Shown: in pieces, positions 32,762-44,899 of the stretch | How the letters are laid out: every line of letters starts with the position of its first letter | How positions within the stretch are numbered: position 1 is the stretch's first letter | Source of the DNA: Areca catechu | Taxonomy: Eukaryota; Streptophyta; Magnoliopsida; Arecales; Arecaceae | Length of the DNA: 64,000 nucleotides | Assembly (NCBI GenBank): GCA_021397845.1 | Contig: CM038043.1 | Coordinates: 29,883,501 to 29,947,500, forward strand | Direction: 5' to 3' | The notes under the pieces: generated by a model | Databases searched by the model: none | What the model saw: the letters and a program-made list of their open reading frames with translations, nothing else | What the model was told of the DNA's origin: nothing | Position numbers and translations under genes: made by a program

Positions 32762-33681
32762 CCTTGGGCCTTCGGGCTCCCTTCCCTTTTCTTTTTCTAG
32801 TCCTCCTTTCACTTTTTTCTGGGGGCCCCCGCTTGTGCTGGGGGTGTTTTTTTCTTATGAGGGGTGGGTGCTGGGCCACTGAACCCCATGCCATGGTGGA
32901 ATCTTTCCATTTCAAGAGGGACCGTCAAAGCATTGCAGGGCCTGTGGCTTGGATAGGATTCTCCTTCTATGGAAACTCTGGGTCTAGCACCGTGCGAACC
33001 AGCATCCCCCGACCGTATGGCTGGATCCCAGGTCTAATAGGGGTCATCTTGTTCAGAGCATGTGGGTGGCATGTTGTAGAACTAGCGCTAGTGGTAGGGC
33101 GTGCACCATTTCTCGGAGATCATAGGAGGATATGGACAGCGGTTTGAATTCTCGCTAATCTTTCCCTCCTTCGCTACTGGTAGGAATTCTGGCCTTTGCA
33201 TGGCCTGGAAGGACCTCATGAGGGGGCTCCTCCTTCGGTAGCATGAGCTCAACCCCGATCGGGAGCTAACCTCAGATGGAGGGCTCACCCGTGAGCTCGA
33301 CCCTGACTAGAAGCTAGCCTTGGATGGAGGGCTTGCTTTATGAACTCTGCCCCGGTCAGGGGAGCTAACTTTATGAGCTCTACTTTGGCCGAGAGCTGGC
33401 ATCGGATAGAGGGCTCGCCTCATGAGCTCAACCCCTGCCGGGAGCTGACCTCAAATGGGGGGCTCACTTTTTAAGCTCGGCCTCGACTGGGAGCTGACTC
33501 GATAGGGGGCTTGTCTCAACCTTCCACCTAGGAACCGCATCTAGGTGGCAGGCCCCACCCATGCGGTCATTGGATGGTAACTATGTGGGGTCGAAGTCAG
33601 TGGATGTTGCCACATCAGATGCCCCCAACTCTTAAGTCCGGAGAATAAAGCGTCGCTCGGGGTGATGGGAGTAACGACCAT
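32762..33681. other. Block E, part 2, with short tandem repeats
   Basis: GC-richer sequence of unknown type. From about 33225 to 33525 there are about six degenerate units of roughly 50 bp, built around GGGAGCTGACCTC, GGAGGGCTCGCC and TGAGCTCGACC. An open frame at 32749-33147 starts inside the Copia2 LTR and has no recognisable domain. The last five bases (ACCAT, 33677-33681) are the target duplication of the next solo LTR. Confidence 0.4.
33225..33525. repeat. About 50-bp degenerate tandem repeats in block E
   Basis: Repeated order of GGGAGCT-ACCTC, GATGGAGGGCT and TGAGCTCGACC with variable loss of segments; about six copies. The units share the GAGGGC and GAGCTCG words with the larger array at 36490-39440 but have a different period. 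Confidence 0.6.
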
Positions 33682-35134
33682 TGTTGGCTCTACCCTATGA
33701 TTTTGATGAATAACAAAATGTTGAGTACACATATTTTGTACTAATGGTTAAATTGTAGTTATGAGTTTTCGAGTTTCAAGCACCTCAAATTCTCAAAACT
33801 AGAGTATCATTGCATGCTTTGGAAGCAAAGCATTTTTCATGATTTGAGAAGTATTCTCCATTGAAAAAGGCCACAAATGGGTTCAATTATTATTTATATA
33901 TGTTGCATTTAAGTTTCATTGAAAATCCTTATGTTTTTGGCATGTTTAGTACTTGTTTGTAAAAATTGCAGAACCAAGTGTCGATACCTGAAAGCCCAAG
34001 TGTTGACACTTCAGCATTTGGCATGTAAAATTTTTCATGGCATGCCAAGTGTCGACACTCAGAACTCAAGTGTCGACACCTGAAACTCAAGTGTCGACAC
34101 TTAGAATTTCAAGTGTCAACTCAAGGCCTGAGACTTTTTGAAAATACAGAACATGCCTCTGTAAAATTTTTTGTATCAAGTGTCGACACCTGAGATTCAA
34201 GTATCGACACATGAAAGTTTAAGTATCGACACCTGACAGCCAAGTGTCGATACCTGATAGCCAAGTATCGACACTCGGGTTCTGACAGCTTCAACGGATC
34301 TATATTTTGATAGCCTGAATTGATGTTTTTCAGCTCCTAATGGCTAGTTTTTTATCCTTAATGGTCTTAAACAATTTTTTGGATATTTTTGATGTATTTA
34401 AGCTTCACCAAACTCATTCATGAAGCAAGAGAACAAAGAGAAGCAAGAAAATATCCAAGAGTTAAAGACATTCTTCAAGAACTCCACTTCCAAAATCTAA
34501 ATTTAAGAGATTCCATTGAAAAAGCCTACATTCATTTCATTTCATCTTTCCAAAAATGTTCTTGAAAAGATTCCAAGTTAAGTCACATCAAGCAATCATC
34601 AAAGTGCTTCAAAGATTCCTAATTCCACTCTAGAAGAGAGTTTGCTTATGTTTAAATTCTTGTATTCTGAATTTATTATTGTTTGACCTAGTTTTCAAGG
34701 GTCTTGAAAGTAGGTTGTAAGGTTGTTGGTGAGCCAAAGGTACAAAACCAACTAGGATTTTATTTGTGAGCTCGAAGCCAAAACAAGTTGTAAGGTTTGT
34801 TGGTGAGCCTAGGTGACAAAACCAACTTTGGTTTTGACTTGTGAGCCTTGGAAAACAAGTCAGCTATAATCTTTAAAGAGATTGTAGTGCAAATTCCCAA
34901 CGGGAGCTTGGGAAGTGGACGTAGGTGCTTGGAGAGCATCGAACCACTATAAAACTTGGTGTTTGTGTATGATTGTCTTCATTATTTACTTGCACTTTAT
35001 TTATTTTTTTTTGCTGTATATTTTTAAGTGCATCAATCATGTTGTTCAAAAATACTACAAGGCCTGCACATTATTATTTTAATTTTTGAAAGACCCAATT
35101 CACCCCCCCTTTTGGGCTCTATTTCTAGGCAACA
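33682..35134 (+). repeat. Solo LTR, Sirevirus-like family C
   Basis: The 1453-bp LTR starts TGTTGGCTC and ends CTAGGCAACA. It is flanked on both sides by ACCAT (33677-33681 and 35135-35139), and no internal element sequence is present. It is therefore the product of recombination between the two LTRs of an inserted element. It carries the palindrome array at 33968-34280. Confidence 0.93.
33968..34280 (+). promoter_or_regulatory. Palindrome array in the U3 region of the solo C LTR
   Basis: There are about a dozen copies of CAAGTGTCGACACCTGA-like units, the core GTGTCGACAC being a perfect 10-bp palindrome. The tightest copies are spaced about 20 bp apart. The array ends about 110 bp before a TATA-like GTATTTAAG near 34391. 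Equivalent arrays lie at 965-1345 and 40498-40845. A role as an enhancer or protein-binding array is inferred from position. Confidence 0.7.
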
Positions 35135-36489
35135 ACCATGCTGACATGGAGGGACATGCCTTTTGCACCATCAATGCTTTGACTGGCCATGCCCCAAAGG
35201 TCGCACCTTTAAATTAATGGGGTTTGCGCTCAGTTTTCCAACGCAGGGACCATCAATGCACTGGCTGGATCAGGGTGCCCATCTCATGAATCGAAGCATC
35301 TGGAGGTGCCCGAAGCTGACATGTGGTGACTTTCGGTTGGCTACATGGCCTTTAAAAGGCCTTCAGGTGCAGGGAGCCAGGGTTTTGCAAAGCTTCCTTT
35401 CTTCTTCTCGAGCACGCTTCTGGTTCTGGTGTTGGCTTCCATGTTTGCCCTCTTCAATCCCTCTCCTTCGGCTTGCACTGAGGGAGGGCTCTTGGTGGAC
35501 TTCAAGATTTCGGCCCGAGACTTGGAGGGCCAAATAGAAGCTCTTTAGGAGCAAACGACCGGTGCGAAGCTGAAGGCATCTGGTTTGTAGAAGAAATCCA
35601 CCGAGCTCGAAACTTCCCCCTCGTATATGAATGGGGAGAAACTTCGGCCATGCCACTGGGGTAGAGAAAGAGGCTGCCTCAAAAGTGGAGGTGTCCCCAG
35701 TCACCTCCTGGTTCACAAGATCGGAGATTTTACAAGAGGAGGTGGTGTCCCGGGTCATGGTCGCTGTGGAAGGGGCCACGGTCACTGTGTAAGGTGCCAT
35801 GGTTGTTGTGGTGTTGGTAGGACCATATTGATGCAGAGCTGCAACAGCTACCCTTGGAATCACGGGATCGATGAATTTCAAGGAGGACGGTGTAATAGAC
35901 GTAGAGCCGATGCTGGGCTCTAAAGATCTGGTGAGCTCCTGAGGAAGGGTGACCTCTATGGTGTTTCCTACACCGATCATGAAGGCTAAGGTCAGAGGCC
36001 TCTAGTGGATGCCGTGCCAACACCGAAGGTATCTGCTCGCCATCTAGGTGGGGAATAGAGATGGGGCTTTGGTCCATCCACCCTTAATCTTATATCATAA
36101 GATTTCAGGTGGTTTCCCAGCCTATCGGGAGCCTCCATAGGATGTAAGAGACTTTTGATCATTGAAAATGTCCCTTTTTTTACAATTGCTATTCTGTCTT
36201 TGCTTTTTCTTTTCTTTCTTCTTTTTTTTTGAGCCTGAATCTACAGCTCGACTTTTCGAACTACTAGGGTTCTTAGCTCAGTCTTCCCGGGTTGCTGGGA
36301 GTCTTTGCTCGATCTTCCCGGGCTGCTAGGAGTCTCTTTTCGAATTGAGGGATGTTCTGATGAGGGTGGTTTTCTTTCTTCTCCATCCAGTCATATTGCT
36401 TCATGTTCTCTTTGCTTTGCTTGTCATTTTACTTTTCTTCGACTCGAACTACTTCTAGGGGATCTCCTTAGCTTGTCGAGCCATGAATC
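35135..36489. other. Block E, part 3: possible promoter and leader region
   Basis: After the duplicated ACCAT, block E continues. A TATA-like CTTTAAAAGG near 35350 is followed by a GC-balanced leader-like stretch, so this could be the R/U5 part of a plus-strand LTR. Between 36240 and 36350 a unit of about 40 bp (CTTCCCGGG-TTGCTGGGAGTCT) is repeated about three times. The longest open frame (35363-35980, minus) has biased composition and no domain. Confidence 0.3.
35349..35358 (+). promoter_or_regulatory. Possible TATA box in block E
   Basis: CTTTAAAAGG is set in the short inverted repeat GGCCTTTAAAAGGCC. No matching second LTR is in the window, so the assignment is weak. Confidence 0.3.
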
Positions 36490-39440
36490 AGGCGGTCGAT
36501 GATGGGACTTCAGGGATTCCTCACCAACATCCCTGGGATGTAAGCAAGGCAATCCATCGCAGGCCTTCTAGAGTATCCCGGCTCGGTTCTTCGCACTTGA
36601 GTCAAGGGGCAGATGGTGGGACTTCGGGAGTTTCTTAGCAAACATCTCTGGACTATGAGTAAGGTAGTGGATGTGGGGCTTCATGAGTTTCCAAGCTTAT
36701 AAGTGCCAAATTGTGACTTTCATGGTAGATGGCATGGTTCCAAGAATCCCCAACTATACCTCAAGATTGTGAGTGGGGCGACTGAGCACGGGTCTATTAG
36801 AAGGACCCAACTTGGTGATTGCTTAGCTGTGGGCCTCTTGGTAGATGGTTGGTTGCCCTATCGCTGCCTCCAGAAGGCGAGTTGAGTTAAGGGCACCGAG
36901 TTTCTCGATTCACATTGCTGTGAGTCATGCGGTAGGTGACATCATGGTGCTACCTCAGGGCTATGAGCGCGGCCATAAGGCTACGAGGTGCTGGGCTTGT
37001 TGCTTTGCCATATTATGAGTCGTGTGGTAGGCATTACCTTGGTGCCACCTCTGGGCTATGAGCTCGACTGAGGAAGGCGGGCCTGATGAAGGGCCTGACT
37101 GGTTTGGGAGTCACCACACTGTGAGTCCCATGGTAGATGGCATCTTGCTGCCACCTCTAGGCTGTGAGCATGACCAAGGAAGGCACGGGCCTGGTGGAGG
37201 GGCCTGCATTATTGATAAGGATGCCAAACTGTGAGTCATGTGGTAGATGGCAACTTGGTGTTGCCTTCGGGTTGTGAGCTCGATCGTGGAAGGCGGGCTT
37301 GATGAGGGGCCCAGCTTGTTTGGAAGTCACCATGCTGTGAGTCTCGCAGTAGATGGCATCATGGTGTCACCTCCAAGCGTGAGCATGGCACGTGAGCCAT
37401 GGGCCTGATGGAGGGTCTGTGTGGTTGATGGAGAGTGCCGAGCTATGAGTCTGGTGGTAGGCAGCACCTTGGTGCCACCTCCAGGCTGTGAGCTCGGATG
37501 AGAAAGGTACAGGCTTGATGGATGGCCCGTGTTGTTGATGAAGGGTGCTGAGCTATAAGTCATGCTGTAGGTAGTGGGTTGCCCTGCCACCTCCTCTAGG
37601 CTATGAGCTCAGCAGTAAGAAGCATGGGCCTGATGGAGCGGGCCTGGCTCACTAATGAGGAGTCGCCATACTGTGAGTCTCACGATAAATGACATCTTGG
37701 TGCCACCTCCAGGCTATGAGCATGACTGTGGAAGGTGGGCCTGACTAAGGGCCCGACTGGTTTGGGAGTCGCCATGCTGTGAGTCTCATGGTAGATGGCA
37801 TCTTGTTGCCGCCTCCATGCTGTGAGCACAACTGAGGAAGGCGCGGGCCTGGTGGAGGGGCTTATATTGTTGATAAGGATGCCGAACTATGAGTAACGCA
37901 GTAGATGGCAACTTGGCACCGCCTCCCAGTTTTGAGCTTTACTATGGAAGGCAAGCCTAATGGGGGGCCTGGCTAGTTTGGGAGTCACCACGTTGTGAGT
38001 CCCGCGATAGACGGCATCTTGGTGCCACCTCCAGGATGTGAGCACAGTTGAGGAAGGCACGGGCTTGATGGAGGGCCCGCATTGTTAATGAAGGTTGCCA
38101 AGTTGTGAGTCATGCAGTAGGTAGCAGGTTGCTTTGCCGCCACTTCTGGGCTATGACCTTAGTGTTGAGGAGCACGGGCCTGATGGAGCAGGCTTGGCTC
38201 GCTGATGAGGAGTAGCCATGCTGTGAGTCTCGTGGTAGAGGGCATCTTGGTGCCGCCTCCGGGCTTGAGCATGGCAATGGAAGGTGGGCCTGACGAAGGG
38301 CTCAGCTAGTTTGGGAGTCACCACGCTGTGAGTTTCGCGGTAGACGGCACCTTGGTACCGCCTTCGAGCTATGAGTGCAGCTATGGAAGGTGGGTCTGAT
38401 GAAGGGCCTGCATGGTTGATGAAGAGTCCCCGAGCTATGAGTCTCATGGTAGGTAGTGCCCTGGTGCCACATCCGGGCTGTGAGCTCAACTAGTGAATGT
38501 GAGCCTGATGGAGTGGGCCAGCTCACTAAAGAAGAGTGGCCATGTTGTGAGTCTCGCGGTAGACAGCATCTTGGTGCTGCCTTCGAGCTATGAACATGGA
38601 TGAGGAAGGAAGCCTGATAAAGGGCTCGACTTGCTGAAGAAGAATGGCCATGCTATGAGTCTTATGGTAGATGGCATCTTGGTGCTGCCTCTGGGCTGTG
38701 AGCACGGCTGTGGAAGGTGGGCCTGATGGAGGGCCCGACTTATTTGGAAGTCACCACATTGTGAGTCTCATGGTAGATGGCATCTTGGTGCCACCTCCGA
38801 GCTGTGAGCATAGCTAAGGAAGGCGCAGGCCTCATGGAGGGCCCGCATTGTTGATGAGGATGACAAATTATGAGTCACGCATTAAATGGCAACTTGGCAT
38901 CGCATATGGGCTATGAGCTTGGCTATGGAAGGCGGGCCTGATGGGGGGACCGGCTTGTTTGGGAGTCGTCAAGCTATGAGTCTTGCGGTAGATAGCATCT
39001 TGGTGCCACCTTCGGGCTGTGAGTGCGGCTGAGGAAGGTGCGGGCATGATGGAGGGCCCACGTGGTTGATGAGGAGTCAACATGCTGTAAGTCTCGTGGT
39101 AGACTACATCTTGGTGTTGACTTTAGGCTATGAGCACGGTTATGCAAGGCAGGCTAAATGAAGGGCTCGGCTAGTTTGGGAGTCACCATGCTATGAGTCT
39201 CGTGGAAGATGGCAACTTGGTGCCACCTCCTAGCTGTGAGTGCAACTATGGAAGGCGGGCTTGATGGAGGGCCTTCACGAGGGTTGTGGTAGTGCGCCAT
39301 CTTCCACCGGTGGGCTGCCCCCAGGGTCAGGCCCCCATCTCTTGTTGGTCAATCTGGCTGTGAATCGCACGATTGGTGACATCCCACCGCCATCTACCAA
39401 CCATGAGCGAGGCTGTGATGCTTGCCTTCGACGGTGATGC
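36490..39440. repeat. About 108-bp tandem array with higher-order structure
   Basis: At least 22 monomers start at a recognisable TGTGAGTC-x-GGTAGATGGCA word (for example near 37122, 37230, 37335, 37443, 37555, 37671, 37778, 37887, 37995 and 38104). Spacing is mostly 105-116 bp. Each monomer continues with CTTGGTGCCACCTCC, GGCTGTGAGC and an AAGGCGGGCCTGATGGAGGG segment. Three kinds of linker alternate, giving a higher-order pattern. Edge copies (36490-36900 and after 39250) are more degenerate. Small ORFs on both strands are by-products of the repeat. Confidence 0.9.
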
Positions 39441-39636
39441 ATTCCCCTATAGGGCTATGATTCAACTTTTATATCACAAGGGTAGTCGATAAGATAGTTA
39501 ACCATTAGGCTCACGGGAGATGACAAAAACCCCCACACGTAGGGGAATGCCTGGATTTCCCTCTCTTTCTTTTGGCGTGCTCCCAGGAGGGAGCTCTCAC
39601 GTTCCTCGCCTGCCCCCTAGGGGGTAGCTTCTGTCG
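39441..39636. other. Block E tail
   Basis: Unique-looking sequence between the tandem array and the Sirevirus-like 3' LTR. No ORF or recognisable element end is seen. Confidence 0.4.
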
Positions 39637-41138
39637 TGTTGCCCAGAAATGGAGCCCAAGAGGGGGGTGAATTGGATCTTTTTGAGAATTTAAAACAATT
39701 ATGTGCTAGTCTTGAAGTGTTTGTGAAACAAAGTGATTTAGCTCTAAAAGATATGTAGTGGATAACAGCAAATTAAATGCAGGTATTGAAGAGCAAGTAA
39801 TAAAGAAAGCAATCACAGACAACACAAAGATTTATAGTGGTTCGGTGCACTCAAAGCACCAACATCCACTTCCCAAGCTTTCCCTTGGGTCTTTCACTAT
39901 AATCTCTTCAAGATTACAGTCGATTTATTTTCTAAGGCTTACAAGTCAAAACTTAAGTTTGTTTTATCACCTAGGCTCACCAACAACCTTTATAACTTAT
40001 TTTGTCTTCGGGCTCACAAGTCAAATCCTAGTTGGTTTTATCCCTTTGGCTCACCAACAACCTTTACAACCTAGTTTCAAAACCTTTGAAAACTAGGTCA
40101 ACAAAGTAAGAACAGAAATGTAAAAAAAGAGTACAATACAAAGCTCCTAGAAAGAGCTAAAATGAAGGTTGTTGAAGCTCTCTTGATTGCTTCAGTTGAC
40201 TTCTCCTTGGAATCTCTTGAATGCACAATTATGGCTAAGCACTTGAACCCTTAACAACTCAAATATGGAAGGTCTTTTACAAGGGAATCTCTTTAAACAC
40301 ACTCTTCTTGTCTTTTCAAATGATTGAAGTTTATTTTATATGATTTCACTCTTCCTTGTGAACTTTAAGAGGTTTGGTGAGTGTTAAATACCTCAAAACC
40401 ACTAAAAAGATAGTTGAAGACCGCTAGAATTAAAAAAGTAGCCATTTGGAGCCGTTTGGAGATAATTTTGAAATTATGAAAAACTAGCTGTTAGACCTTG
40501 AGTCGATACTTGATGCAAGAGTCGACCTCATGAGTCAACACTTGATATAGAATCCAGAAATCTTCAAGTTCTATCCCAGAATTTCTCTCAAGTAATGAGT
40601 CGACCTCATGAGTCGACACTTGAAGTGTGAGTCGACCTTGTGAGTCGATACATGATGCAGAATCCAGAAAACATGAAGTTCTGTCCCATAAGTTTTCTCA
40701 AGTGATGAGTCGACCTCATGAGTCGACACTTGAAGTATGAGTCGACCTCATGAGTCGACACTTGGGCGTGCCATTTAAAACTTTGCATGTCAGTCTTCTG
40801 AAATTTCTGAATTTTATTCATGAGTCGACCATGTGAGTCGACACTTGATTCTGTACCTTCCAAAAAAGCATGCCAAACTTGAATTCCTTATTGATTTGTC
40901 CATTAATCCATTTGATGGTTCTTCATAAAGGCCAAAGAGGTTGTTTTGACAATGTTCCAAGGTGAAAAGCACAATCAAACATGAGAAACATCAGCTCTCA
41001 GATCAGTCAACATGATACCTTTTTGTTGGAGAAATTGATGTACCTAAGGCCTAAAATTCATACTCCAAATAAAATGTTAGTCCAAACATATACTTAGCAT
41101 TTTATTATTCATCAAAATTAAGGAGCCAAAGCCAACAA
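39637..41138 (-). repeat. 3' LTR of a Sirevirus-like element (family C)
   Basis: On the minus strand it starts TGTTGGCTTTGGCTCC at 41138 and ends CTGGGCAACA at 39637. It is preceded in element orientation by AAAAAGGGGAAGAT, a polypurine tract, so it is the 3' LTR. The palindrome array is at about 40498-40845 and a TATA-like ATATAAAATAAAC near 40335. The 5' LTR is not in the window; the element is cut short near 51365. Confidence 0.85.
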
Positions 41139-41709
41139 TCTTCCCCTTTTTGATGATGACAAAACCTTGAGTATATAAGCAAATAAATTTCAAAATTTGA
41201 CTAGTATGGTATTAAGAGTTTTGAAAATGTATGAATTTATCAAAGTATCTTCATTTTTGTCAACAAACAAGATTCATACACTTATTTTTGTGAAATAGAG
41301 CAATGTTTAAAAAGTTTCAAGGTAAGAGAATTCAAGATCTCCCCCTATCTTAAGTAATTTGTGAGAGCTTTGAAAAAAAAAATTGAATATGATGTTTTGC
41401 TTATAAATATATCTTTTTTTATATCTTTCTTACTCCCCCTTTTTGTCATCATTAAGAAATAAAAGGGATTGCTCCCCCTAAATTATGGCATACACCACAA
41501 CATAAGGTGTTTAAAAGTACAAAGAAAAGAGTGAGCAAAGATTTAATAGAAGCTTTCATATATCAAACTGAGCTTTCGTATATCAATACTTTCAGTACAA
41601 CATAATCATGAGCTGAAACATACATAAACTTAAAAGATTCATAAGCTAAAACATGCAGAAACTGAAACATACATAGATATAATCTGAAACATAATCATAC
41701 TAAAGCAAA
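41139..41709 (-). promoter_or_regulatory. Multiple polypurine tracts upstream of the family C 3' LTR
   Basis: On the minus strand four G-rich purine tracts occur within about 360 bp: near 41480 (TAGGGGGAG), 41440 (AAAAAGGGGGAG), 41345 (ATAGGGGGAGAT) and directly at the LTR (41139-41155). Repeated polypurine tracts before the 3' LTR are a known mark of Sireviruses. The rest of the stretch is AT-rich and non-coding. Confidence 0.7.
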
Positions 41710-42639
41710 CTAAGAGTTTGTGAAGCTACTCTCCATCAGACGAAAGCTCAAAAAAGATCTGTGCCATAATCCTAATAGTAGATGACCTAAGAGTCTTATG
41801 GGTAAGGCTTCTAGTCCTAAGAGAGGGTCTTGATCTAGGTATGACCCTAGCACTCCTGGATCTGGCACGAGTGAAAGTCTCGGAAGGAGTTTGATAGTCT
41901 GAAGAAGCATCTGGCTAAACCATCGTGGGGGTAATTGAACTGTGATCAAGTATAGCCGGAGTCTGATCCTCCTTGTTGACAACCTGGAAGTCTCCATCAT
42001 CACCATTATCAGACTCAACAATTGTATCATCCCCCAACAACAGCAGTCTCACCATGTACATCAGTGTGCTCAATATCATCTACTGCTAGAGGAGGATCTG
42101 CAGGAGGATCAACTATAGGAGTAGGAGTAGGATCAGCTGGAACTACACTGCCGCCACCAGACTGATCACCATGATCATCATCTCCATCACTGTCACCATC
42201 ACTATACCCATCACTATCTGACTCATCAGAATCACCATCAGCTAGAGGAGGTGGAGGTGCAAACTGACCAGCAATGCCAGAAGGCATTAAGAATCTCAAC
42301 ATGCTCTGTATCTACTCAAATCCAACCTCAGTCGTAGCACGAAGAGAGCTGATCTGTAAGTCAGTATGCGCATGCAAACCCTACAGCTTAATCCATACCT
42401 GTGATATCTCCCTACGGACCTGTATGATCTGATCTGAAATCCTCTGCTCAAGGTCTGAGTCAATCCTGATAGTAGGCTGAGGTGTAGAAGCTGGAACAGA
42501 TACTACAGGTGGAGTGATTGGCTCATAATGCTCAGGCTATACAGGTGCAGGCCTAGGAGGTGTAATATGCTCAGCTAGTCCAGAAGGTCCTGCCTCTGCT
42601 GTTCTAATCTTATCCTCCTCATCTAGCTCTTGGCCAGAC
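41710..42639 (-). pseudogene. Envelope-position ORF of the family C element, C-terminal part
   Basis: The stretch continues the reading cut by element B-prime. It shows a Pro-rich segment, a possible coiled-coil segment (DLEQRISDQIIQVRREI near 42440) and a Pro/Asp/Ser-rich acidic tail with a GDSDESDSDG-type run (42302-42027). Position between pol and 3' LTR is where Sireviruses and some gypsy elements carry an extra ORF. Several stops and frame changes are present. No transmembrane segment is evident in this part. Confidence 0.55.
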
Positions 42640-44069
42640 TAGTGGGGACAGTAGAGGCACTAGAATAAGACAGAGGCTTTTCAACCCTCTATGGATTGAT
42701 CAATAATTTATGAGTCCATCTATAATAAGGGCTTAGCCAATTTGAGTCCATTTTAGTTATTATTTGATTATTTTGAGTTGTTATTTCAGTTATGTACTAG
42801 TCAGCTCATGTTGAGCTAGTTTAGTCCAATGTTAGTCATCTCATGTCGAGCTAATTTTATTTTTTTTGAGTCCTGTTCAAGCATACTGAAGACTCAAGAA
42901 CACATCATACATGTGAAGACCAATCAAACCCAGCTTGAAGATTTGAAGACCTCAGGAGGAAAATTAGAAACCCTGATTCCTTGCAGATGCCCTCTAGATG
43001 CCCAAATTCCCTTCCAGATGCCAAAGTATATTCATAGACCAGGGCATCCATAATTCTAGAGGCCCATCTACATCCTAGCCCAAAGAAATCAAGCCCAGGT
43101 GCCAAGCCCAAGCCCTAAAGAAGCAAGATACTAGGGAATATTACTGCTACCTGGCTACCAGGCCATCCCAGCTTCTAGAGGCCCAAACCCTTGCACTCGA
43201 GCCCCTTTGGGCTGGCTCCTTGCTGCTCCTAGAAGCCCAACACACCCCCCTAGGCATCCTTGAAGTGTTGACCAAGTCAAGAGAATTTTGAGGAATTTTT
43301 CTACCTAATGTTTCCTTATTTTCTAGCTAGGGTTTGAGAGGGAAAATGATTCTTATGTAATGTCTAATGTACCCTTACTTGGGGCCCAAGATTAAGGGTC
43401 TATTTAATGGACCCTAGTCTCTTGTATGAGGATTGATTTTGATATATGAATTAAACTTTAGTCCTCATCTATTGCTTTGTGCAACCCTGCTTTGTGCTTA
43501 AGGGTTTTATTGGTCCTTTCATCTTCCCAGTGTTGCAATAGAATTCCTGCCACCAACCCTTCTTCCAGAGCCCTGGCTGCCACCTCCAAAACTCTATTTC
43601 CATTTGTTGTTTTTCCTTGTTTTCTTGTTCCCTAGTGAGTTTTCTAACCCTTGACAGGTTGTTTGCAGGTTCTCGAGTTCCTATAAATCCAACGACTCCA
43701 ACCAAGCCTCAATCGAAACTCCGAGCAGAAAGCCGTGTATCCGTTGGTCTTCGGCTCGGTTTTCCAGGCCGAATCCATCGAGGAATGAGAGATCCCATCG
43801 CTGCGATCTTTCTCGGGTGCTTCAAACATTTTCAGGTACACCCCCTCTACCATCAGTAATTTTATTGTAGGAGAACTTGCCCTAACCGAGGCTTCTCAGC
43901 CCCGGCGATCCTTCTTTATTACTTTTCTAGATCCTAATCTACATGCTTGATTTTTAAAATTCATATAGAATTCCCTACAATTTATTTTGATCCAATTTTT
44001 GGGATTTAATCACTTAACTCCACATATAAAATACACAAAAATAATTGCATGCATATTAGTTCCGCATCA
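42640..44069 (+). repeat. 5' LTR of element B-prime
   Basis: It begins TAGTGGGGAC, the terminal TG being changed to TA, and ends TTCCGCATCA. It matches the LTRs of B and the split LTR at 47304-50432. Confidence 0.88.
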
Positions 44070-44071
44070 TC

Positions 44072-44083
44072 TGGTATCAAAGC
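44072..44083 (+). promoter_or_regulatory. Primer binding site of element B-prime, one base altered
   Basis: TGGTATCAAAGC differs at one base from the TGGTATCAGAGC of the other elements, fitting decay. Confidence 0.8.
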
Positions 44084-44899
44084 TTAGATTAGGGCTTGTT
44101 TTCTGCATCTTTTCAGTCCGTAAATGCTCTGAATTTTTTTTTTGGATTCATCATAATTCAATGTATTTTCTAGAATTTTTGTAGATTTTATTTCGATCTG
44201 TGAATTTTATGAAAGCTGAAATACAGCCTGCAAATTTTTGGCTCTATTTTTTTTTAGCAAGACAAGTTTGGAAGTTTAGGTTTTTGTTTAGAATCTCTTT
44301 GTATATCTTTTATTTTTAGTATGTTTCTAGGATATTAGGTCATTTGCTGCAAATCATATTTCTACAAAAGAATAAAAAAAAAAAATTACATATATAAAAG
44401 CTTCCTAAAACACTTAAACCATAATTTTGCATCATCTACCTGCCATCATTGCATAAACTACCTTTAAGGGCACTCTTGCTATATCAGATGGGGGGAGGAT
44501 TTGATCACCTCTCCTTAGCCCAAAACCACAACCCCTTGCATTCGGTCCCAAGCCTAACCTAAAATTAACTAGACTTAATTTGCCCTAGTGGGCTAGGGAC
44601 ACTAACTGGTCGGGTCGGGGCTAAGTGTCAGATCACTATGTCAAGCTAACCTGTGTGTGCCTTGTGCTTAGTATCTAGAATGGTGGTTTAGGGATTCAAT
44701 CCTGAAGGGCTTGCGTGCTGGTCCGCCTACCTGGCCAATCTCTGATTGATGTCTAGGATTGGCAATCAGGGACCTAACACTCCCCTTACACCTGCCTAGC
44801 TGAGTACAGGGTTACTTTAGGCTAGTTTGCCACCCTGATTGAGCACCTAGTTTTGGACTCTAGGTCTAATTCGCTGTAGTCGGTTTGATTGAGTCTTGC
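44084..44899 (+). other. 5' leader of element B-prime
   Basis: Non-coding. From about 44460 it is closely similar to the leaders of B and A, including CCAATCTCTGATTGA at 44735-44749, where one palindrome arm has changed. Confidence 0.72.

Noticed and set aside
32749..33147. 132-codon plus-strand open frame with a hydrophobic start
   Set aside because: It begins inside the end of the Copia2 LTR and crosses into block E, so it exists only because of the insertion.
33968..34280. CRISPR-like array
   Set aside because: Short palindromic units with irregular 10-20 bp spacers occur within a plant LTR and recur in other LTRs of the same family. There are no cas genes and the organism is eukaryotic.
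35363..35980. 205-codon minus-strand open frame in block E as a gene
   Set aside because: Composition is biased (Thr/Ser-rich), no domain is visible, and a plausible promoter reads the other strand. It looks like chance in GC-richer repeat DNA.
41710..42030. 106-codon minus-strand frame as a separate gene
   Set aside because: It is the tail of the envelope-position region in a shifted frame, with no recognisable domain and no good start context.
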